Shown piece after piece: positions 7,131 through 10,646 of a stretch of 10,646 bases of DNA. The DNA is from DATARH01 sp050246595. GTDB lineage: Bacteria; Pseudomonadota; Alphaproteobacteria; ATCC43930; CGMCC-115725. The first letter of the stretch is position 1, and each line of letters begins with the position of its first letter. The notes beneath the pieces were generated by a model. That model saw nothing but the letters and a program-made list of their open reading frames with translations. It ran no database searches and was not told where the DNA came from. Both the position numbers and the translations under genes were made by a program. The stretch spans positions 1-10,646 of the forward strand of contig JBFWVT010000119.1 of assembly GCA_050246595.1 (NCBI GenBank). Reading direction: 5' to 3'.

Positions 7131-7170
7131 GCCCCAAATACGGGCATAGTCGTCAAGTTCTAACAGGCCT
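6311..7170 (-). mobile_element. IS5-family (IS427-like) insertion sequence, 860 bp, degenerate
   Basis: The ends are GGGCCTATTAGGGCTTGATG at 6311-6330 and, on the other strand, AGGCCTGTTAGAACTTGACG from 7170 to 7151. The inverted repeats extend 23 bp with 18 identities. A TA dinucleotide flanks each end (6309-6310 and 7171-7172), the expected duplication for the IS427 group. Total length and gene position also fit that group. The single transposase region reads on the minus strand and is disrupted (see pseudogene). It is inserted next to an IS481 remnant whose 5' part is missing, and 84 nt from the VOC gene start. Confidence 0.88.
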
Positions 7171-7682
7171 TAGCCGCCACAAGCCGATCCTGAAGAACCG
7201 CACGGCGCCCGCGCTTGGAGCCAAAGTGGCGCCGGATGGGGTCCTTGCTAGCGAGGCGCAGATCGTCGCGCTGGAAAAGGCCAAGGCCGACAAGGGAGCG
7301 CATGGCGAGTTCGAGAGCGAGCGCCCCGGCGATTGCGGTGCCCAGAGCCTGCCCCGGCGCAGGCCGGGGACACCTTTTTTGTCGGCACGCTGAAAGGGGG
7401 CGGGCGGGTCTGCCGACGGACCGTCATTGACACCTGTGCCAAGGTGGCCTTTGCCAAGCTTTATGATTGCAAGACCCCGATTACCGCGGCCGAGATCCTC
7501 AACGACCGCGTCGTGCCGTTTTATGATCAGGGCCGATGGTGTTTCGGCAAGGCACCGATGCAGACCGTCCTTGACGCGCTCCCCTCGGCAAAGGAGACAC
7601 TCACGGCGGCGTGATCACAGACGACAGTCACGACGGCTCAGACAGCCAACACCGTCTGTCAGATCAAATTTTGGCTAATACA
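7171..7682 (+). pseudogene. IS481-family transposase remnant with internal deletion
   Basis: Family sequence I recognise runs on the plus strand: ALGAKVAPDGVLASEAQIVA, then VALEKAKADKGAHGEFESER, up to PGDCGAQ at 7345. After a 23-bp insertion it resumes in a new frame with DTFFVGTLKGGGRV, then IDTCAKVAFAKLYDCKTPIT and NDRVVPFYD. There it jumps directly to QGRWCFGKAPMQTVLDALPS and a TGA at 7612-7614. In intact relatives roughly 80-100 residues separate NDRVVPF(F/Y)D and QGRWC(F/Y)GK. They hold the DRGTEYCG and SPQTNGICERFH segments with the second aspartate and glutamate of the DDE site, so this copy cannot be active. The 5' part is cut off at the IS5 junction. The right end is probably ...GGCTAATACA at 7682, which reads TGT at the tip as expected for IS481 ends. 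Confidence 0.85.
7346..7368. repeat. 23-bp GC-rich palindromic insertion inside the IS481 remnant
   Basis: Intact relatives read CGAQDTFFVG across this point. Here GCCCAG (to 7345) and GACACC (from 7369) are separated by AGCCTGCCCCGGCGCAGGCC plus GGG, which contains the inverted GCCTG/CAGGC pair. It shifts the frame by two. The sequence resembles the AGCCTGCCCCGG...CCGGGG palindromes scattered in some alphaproteobacterial genomes. The exact borders are ambiguous by one or two bases, and the family assignment is from memory. Confidence 0.55.
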
Positions 7683-7925
7683 TTTCACTGTTGCCGTTGC
7701 CGCCCAAGTCGCCCGAACTGAACCCGGTCGAGAACGTCTGGCAATTTCTCCGTCAGAACAAACCGTCGAACCGGATCCGGATCTTCGCCAGCTGCGAGGC
7801 GATTGTTACCCTCACCTGCAATCCTCGGAACAGTCTCATCGCCGATCCGAAACGCATCACCCAATCGGAACCCGAGCCCGGGCAGCGACGGATCAGCTTT
7901 AACGCGGGTCGGTATTACTCAGTAA
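7682..7925 (+). pseudogene. IS630-family transposase 3' remnant
   Basis: Reading from ISLLPLPPKSPELNPVENVW (ATT at 7682), the frame matches the C-terminal DDE region of IS630-family transposases, with the catalytic glutamate in ELNPVENVWQFLR. It continues as NRIRIFASCEAIV and NSLIADPKRIT. Beyond ACCCAATCGGAACCCGAG (about 7858-7875) the expected SIGTRDWAH-type ending is out of frame, as if one base were lost, and no proper stop follows. Everything upstream of the SLLPLP strand is missing. The fragment starts exactly where the IS481 end (TAATACA) finishes, so the IS481 element probably inserted in this IS630 gene. Confidence 0.8.
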
Positions 7926-7974
7926 ATCGTGCCGGCAAAGGTGGGCCGCTTCGCAGACGAGCGCGAATTCCGAT

Positions 7975-8051
7975 CGAGATTGCTTCCCCGCGGGTCGCAA
8001 TGATAGCAAGCGGTTGTCATTGCGAGGAGCGCCAGCGACAAAGCAATCTCG
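7975..8051. repeat. Dispersed palindrome of the TCATTGCGAGGAG family (copy 2, arms inside-out)
   Basis: CGAGATTGCTT...GTCGCAATGA (7975-8003) is followed after 13 nt by TCATTGCGAGGAGCGCCAGC...AAGCAATCTCG (8017-8051). It belongs to the same family as 5617-5700, but there the TCATTGCGAG ends point outward and here they face inward. The left arm is more degraded. It lies about 55 nt past the stop of the barrel-protein gene (8105) and could serve as its transcription end. Confidence 0.85.
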
Positions 8052-8104
8052 GCGGAGCGCATCCCGGCCGCCTGTTACCCGCTGCCTATCACCGCCGGGC
8101 GGGT

Positions 8105-8737
8105 CTATGTGCGCGCGTAGGGCCGGCAGACGTGGCGCAGCCGATTGCTGATCTTTTCGCGCACGGGCTGCGGCATCGGGGTGGACCCGCTCGCCTGCTG
8201 CCATTCCGGCGTATCGACCACGCCCGGCGATGCCAGATGATAAAGCGCCACGTATTTCGGATTGCCGGTACCGGTCCGGTAACGGCGCGCGCGCAGTACC
8301 CCGGGAACACGGGCAAGCGCGGGAATGTGCTCGGTGTCGTACCAGGCATTGAACGCGGTCTCGACCTCTCCTGCCGGGGTCATTCCGACCAGCAGCAGCC
8401 CGCCGGCACCGGCCGGCGCGGTCGCGTCACCGGGGAGGATCTGCTCGCCTTCGTAGCGCATCAGGCTTTTGCGGAAGCGCTGGGTACGCTTTGTCCAGGG
8501 CGACGAGTTCGCGCCGGCGATCGCCAGATAGGGCGGGCTGTGCAACACCGCGACCGTTTCGAGATCGTAGGTGGCAACCGAGATCTTCGGGTTCCCGATG
8601 TCGATCCAGCGCTCCGCATTGAGAAAGCCGGGAATGCGCAACCGTTCCGGTACATGCTCCAGATCGTACCAGTCGTGAAACTCGTCCTCGGGACAGGCCG
8701 AGAAATCCATCGCCGCGATCAGAATGCCGTTCGCCAT
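8105..8737 (-). CDS. Tandem dimeric alpha/beta-barrel (EthD-like) protein
   Basis: The 210-residue protein contains two copies of one module. HDWYDLEHVPERLRIPGFLN (21-40) plus AERW matches NAWYDTEHIPALARVPGVLR (130-149) plus ARRY. The W-Y-D-x-E-H-[VI]-P signature followed by a leucine/proline helix and a strand is typical of the dimeric alpha/beta-barrel superfamily that includes EthD-type proteins. Two fused copies would form the barrel within one chain. No enzymatic function can be assigned; the conserved histidines H28 and H137 are candidates for a functional site. The start at 8737 has GGAGGAG 8 nt upstream. An open frame continues upstream but into the intergenic gap. It follows the lyase-superfamily gene by 86 nt on the same strand, so the two are probably one operon. 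Confidence 0.8.
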   Translation of the reverse strand: MANGILIAAMDFSACPEDEFHDWYDLEHVPERLRIPGFLNAERWIDIGNPKISVATYDLETVAVLHSPPYLAIAGANSSPWTKRTQRFRKSLMRYEGEQILPGDATAPAGAGGLLLVGMTPAGEVETAFNAWYDTEHIPALARVPGVLRARRYRTGTGNPKYVALYHLASPGVVDTPEWQQASGSTPMPQPVREKISNRLRHVCRPYART

Positions 8738-8742
8738 GGCAA

Positions 8743-8752
8743 CGTCTCCTCC
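8743..8752 (-). promoter_or_regulatory. Shine-Dalgarno region of the barrel-protein gene
   Basis: GGAGGAGACG on the minus strand, with GGAGGAG 8 nt from the ATG at 8737. The same ten bases precede the upstream gene (9647-9656). The site selects the start codon over the longer open frame. Confidence 0.7.
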
Positions 8753-8823
8753 TCTAATCGGCACAGTTTTAGGCCAACAAACCCGAACGTGCATTACCGA
8801 TCGCGCCGGAAGCGGCGAACAGG

Positions 8824-9642
8824 TCACTCGCGCAGAAACGCGTTCATGTCGGGAGTGGCGAGGGACGTATCGATATAGCCGAACGTGCCGTGTTCCCGCA
8901 CCTCCTTGGCGGCGTTCAGCAGCCCGGTCATTGCCGCGCGATAAAGCGAGGTCGCCAGGCTGATCCGCTTCACGCCGGAAGCCGCGAGCGCCGCGACGGT
9001 GAACGATTTGCCCTTGATCCCGACCATGAAATTGAACGGTTTCTCCACCGCCGCGCACACCGCGCGCACCGCATCGAGATCCGGCAATCCCGGCGCCATC
9101 AGCGCCTCCGCCCCCGCCGCCTCATAGGCCTTCAGCCGCCTGATCGTGTCGTCCAGATCGGGCCGCCCGCGCAGGAAATTTTCGGTGCGACCGGTCAGCG
9201 TAAACGGGAACGGCAGCGCTCGTGCCGCCTCAACCGCGGCCGCGATCCGCTCGGTCGCGTGGCCGAACTCGAAGATTGGCGCGTCCGGGTTGCCGCTCGC
9301 ATCCTCGATCGAGCAGCCGACCAGCCCCGCCTCGGCCGCCAGCCTGATCGTCTCCGCCACGATCTCGGGTGTGTCCCCGAAACCCTTTTCCAGATCGGCG
9401 GAAACCGGCAGGTCGGTGGCCTCGCAGATCACCCGCGCCTGCGCCATCGCTTCGTCGCGCGTGACCCTGCCGTCGCGCCGGCCCAGCAACCCCGCCGACG
9501 CGCCGCTCGATGTCGCCAGCGCCTTGAACCCGAGCATGGCCATCATTCGCGCCGAGCCGCCATCCCATACATTGGCGACGACAAACGCCTCGGACGCCTC
9601 GTGCAGCGCGCGGAATTGTTTTGCCTTGTCAGTCTGGGTCAT
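8824..9642 (-). CDS. Isocitrate lyase/phosphoenolpyruvate mutase superfamily protein
   Basis: The 272-residue TIM-barrel protein shows the superfamily landmarks: NVWDGGSARMMAMLGFKALA (24-43); the loop GLLGRRDGRV (51-60); the metal-binding DLEKGFGD (83-90), with D83 and E85; SIEDA (111-115), with E113 and D114; GRTENFL (151-157); and a C-terminal GVKRISLATSLYRAA (223-237). Known members cleave or rearrange C-C or P-C bonds of 2-oxo or 2-hydroxy acids (isocitrate and methylisocitrate lyases, PEP mutase, oxaloacetate decarboxylase, petal-death-protein types). The KRCGH cysteine loop of true isocitrate and methylisocitrate lyases is absent; after IEDA the sequence is SGNPDAPI. It is therefore not one of those lyases, and the substrate is open. 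The ATG at 9642 has GGAGGAG 7 nt upstream (9650-9656). It is the first gene of a probable two-gene unit with the barrel protein. Confidence 0.88.
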   Translation of the reverse strand: MTQTDKAKQFRALHEASEAFVVANVWDGGSARMMAMLGFKALATSSGASAGLLGRRDGRVTRDEAMAQARVICEATDLPVSADLEKGFGDTPEIVAETIRLAAEAGLVGCSIEDASGNPDAPIFEFGHATERIAAAVEAARALPFPFTLTGRTENFLRGRPDLDDTIRRLKAYEAAGAEALMAPGLPDLDAVRAVCAAVEKPFNFMVGIKGKSFTVAALAASGVKRISLATSLYRAAMTGLLNAAKEVREHGTFGYIDTSLATPDMNAFLRE

Positions 9643-9646
9643 CCGG

Positions 9647-9656
9647 CGTCTCCTCC
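9647..9656 (-). promoter_or_regulatory. Shine-Dalgarno region of the lyase-superfamily gene
   Basis: GGAGGAGACG on the minus strand, with GGAGGAG 7 nt from the ATG at 9642. It is identical to the site before the downstream barrel-protein gene. Confidence 0.7.
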
Positions 9657-9749
9657 AGAGAGCGATTGCTTGCCTTGAGTTGCTTGGGTTGCAGCATTGC
9701 CGGAGTCATGCAGCAAGTCGCACCCGGATGCAAATCCGCCGACCAGCGG

Positions 9750-9933
9750 GTAGTGTCTCAGTTTGAATTGCAACCTTGTCATTCCGGGGCGCGGGCGTAG
9801 CCCGCGAGCCCGGAATCCATCAACACAGGCCCCTGAAGTCCTTGGAGAAGTTGATGTTCATGGATTCCGGGTTCCGCCCTGCGGACGGCCCCGGAATGAC
9901 AGCGCCGCTGTTGCATTCAAACCGAGACATTAC
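9750..9933. mobile_element. MITE-like element, 184 bp, with inverted ends and a 10-bp direct repeat
   Basis: The left end GTAGTGTCTCAGTTTGAATT plus GCAAC (9750-9774) is mirrored by the right end (9910-9933). Its reverse complement is GTAATGTCTCGGTTTGAATG plus CAAC, differing by two substitutions and one indel. Immediately outside both ends is the same 10-mer CGACCAGCGG (9740-9749 and 9934-9943), as expected for a target duplication. There is no open frame of note inside; the interior is itself a palindrome (listed separately). It is non-autonomous, so a transposase elsewhere would have had to move it. It lies between the lyase gene and the small plus-strand gene, 69 nt before the latter's start. 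Confidence 0.75.
9777..9901. repeat. Palindromic core of the TGTCATTCCGGGGC...CCCGGAATCCA type
   Basis: The left arm TGTCATTCCGGGGC...CCCGGAATCCA (9777-9819) pairs with TGGATTCCGGG...GCCCCGGAATGACA (9861-9901). It also contains a perfect inner hairpin CGCGGGC-GTA-GCCCGCG (9790-9806), and short arms ATCAAC/GTTGAT bracket the loop. Such TCATTCCGGGG palindromes are frequent in Rhizobiales-type genomes. Here the core is nested within a larger pair of inverted ends. Confidence 0.85.
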
Positions 9934-10002
9934 CGACCAGCGGCGATGACCGGCGCTCCGGGTCGCTACACCCGACGCCGCCAAGCGTGTTAGGATCGCC
10001 GT

Positions 10003-10329
10003 ATGCAGAACGATGGGTTTGACAGGTCGCTCGGGGCGCTGCGGCGAAGGCTGCGGGCTCTCGCCGCGATCGCCGGAGATCCCGGCGCTACCGCCGCGGA
10101 GAGGGAAAATGCCGAGGCGCTGAAGAAACGCCTGGAGAATCGGCTTCGAGCGGCGCAGGCTCGCACCCGAGCCGGCGATTGGACCGATCGTGCCTTCCGC
10201 CTCGGCCGGTGGGCAAAGGAAATACGGCAATCCGTGTCGCCGGCTTCCGGCAAAGGAGATTGGACCGACAACGCCCACCGCCTCGGCAAAGCCGTTCGCC
10301 GAGGCTACAGGAAATGGCTTTCGGATTGA
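10003..10329 (+). CDS. Small protein of unknown function with a GDWTD internal repeat
   Basis: The 108-residue, strongly basic protein is the only plausible plus-strand host gene. The N-terminal half (about 8-55) should be helical: RSLGALRRRLRALAAIAGDP, then ATAAERENAEALKKRLENRL. It vaguely recalls the helical N terminus of DUF2786-type proteins, but I would not assign it. The C-terminal half has two related units 27 residues apart, GDWTDRAFRLGRWAKEI (58-74) and GDWTDNAHRLGKAVRRG (85-101). No signal peptide or membrane segment is visible. AGGA lies about 8 nt before the ATG at 10003. The non-random repeat and a good start region support a real gene. It is divergent from the lyase unit and convergent with the dehydrogenase gene at the right edge. 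The function is unknown. Confidence 0.6.
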   Translation: MQNDGFDRSLGALRRRLRALAAIAGDPGATAAERENAEALKKRLENRLRAAQARTRAGDWTDRAFRLGRWAKEIRQSVSPASGKGDWTDNAHRLGKAVRRGYRKWLSD

Positions 10330-10520
10330 GCGTGTGCCGGGGGCGCTGCGGCGGTTCTTGCCGGAGCCGTCCGGCATGGGTGCGCAACGCAATTTGCCTC
10401 ATAACGCGATGGTGACGGCGCGAGATCTCCGCTCGGCAGCGTCCGCAGGGAAGCGATCTCGCCAGAATTTGCGCTAATCTGCTCGCCTGAGATTTCGGGA
10501 GCGATCGGAAACCGACATTT

Positions 10521-10646
10521 TCAGTGCGCGGTCAGCCCGCCGTCGGCGACAAGGCTCGCGCCTGTCATAAAGCCGGCGTCATCCGAGGCGAGAAAAACGA
10601 TACCCTTGGCAATGTCGGTCGGCATGCCGAGCCGGCCGATCGGATG
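10521..10646 (-). CDS. Short-chain dehydrogenase/reductase, C-terminal fragment
   Basis: The last 41 codons of a minus-strand gene enter from the right edge: HPIGRLGMPTDIAKGIVFLA, then SDDAGFMTGASLVADGGLTA and H, stop at 10521-10523. The P-I-G-R-x-G-x-P-x-[DE]-[IV]-A segment, FLASD, and the TGASLVADGG ending are hallmarks of classical SDR (FabG-like) NAD(P)-dependent oxidoreductases. The cofactor-binding and catalytic parts lie outside the window, so the substrate is unknown. The 191 bp between this stop and the small plus-strand gene hold nothing I recognise. Confidence 0.9.
   Translation of the reverse strand, partial: HPIGRLGMPTDIAKGIVFLASDDAGFMTGASLVADGGLTAH

Noticed and set aside
6251..7170. 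Active IS5 element
   Set aside because: Two of the three transposase frame changes cannot be explained by programmed frameshifting, so activity is unlikely.
5617..8051. Repeated palindromes considered as a CRISPR array
   Set aside because: There are only two degenerate copies 2.3 kb apart, with internal symmetry and no regular spacers.
7691..8878. 395-codon plus-strand frame starting at the IS630 remnant
   Set aside because: Only the first 60 or so codons are transposase-derived; the rest reads through a palindrome and antisense through the barrel-protein gene.
8890..9678. 262-codon plus-strand frame opposite the lyase-superfamily gene
   Set aside because: Antisense shadow of a gene with a clear family signature.

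Overview
The window is high-GC DNA (roughly 63-66% by eye) and most likely comes from an alphaproteobacterium. The evidence is a DUF1489 protein, a family I know mainly from Alphaproteobacteria, together with dispersed palindromes starting GTCATTGCGAGG... and GTCATTCCGGGG..., which are typical of Rhizobiales and Rhodospirillales chromosomes. I cannot name the genus. Almost every host gene is on the minus strand. The long plus-strand open frames over the carboxylase genes are GC-driven shadows.

Left part (301-6227, minus strand; in transcription order VOC protein, Ldh-family oxidoreductase, carboxylase beta, carboxylase alpha, DUF1489). The core is a biotin-dependent acyl-CoA carboxylase best read as 3-methylcrotonyl-CoA carboxylase of leucine/isovalerate catabolism. 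The beta subunit has very characteristic MCC motifs. The alpha subunit carries biotin carboxylase and biotinyl domains. A DUF1489 gene overlaps the alpha stop codon by 4 nt. A mobile palindrome lies between beta and alpha, and another lies between the VOC and oxidoreductase genes. No isovaleryl-CoA dehydrogenase, methylglutaconyl-CoA hydratase or HMG-CoA lyase is in view.

Middle part (6311-8051): a graveyard of insertion sequences. An 860-bp IS5-family (IS427-like) element has recognisable inverted ends and a TA duplication, but its transposase is broken by three frame changes. It abuts the right-hand remnant of an IS481-family element that has an internal deletion and a 23-bp palindromic insertion. 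That remnant in turn abuts the 3' remnant of an IS630-family transposase. The missing left halves are not on the other side of the IS5 copy, so deletions have occurred. A second copy of the GTCATTGCGAGG palindrome, with its arms in inside-out order, closes the region.

Right part (8105-10646): a two-gene minus-strand unit encodes an isocitrate lyase/PEP mutase-superfamily enzyme followed by a protein of two tandem dimeric alpha/beta-barrel (EthD-like) repeats. Next comes a 184-bp MITE-like element with about 24-bp inverted ends and a 10-bp direct repeat. It is followed by a small plus-strand gene of unknown function with an internal GDWTD repeat, and by the C-terminal end of a short-chain dehydrogenase running off the right edge.

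I see no strong evidence for a new multi-gene system. The most useful leads are the MITE with its duplicated target site, the small repeat-containing protein, the DUF1489 coupling to the carboxylase, the hairpin inside the carboxylase operon, and the lyase/barrel-protein pair.
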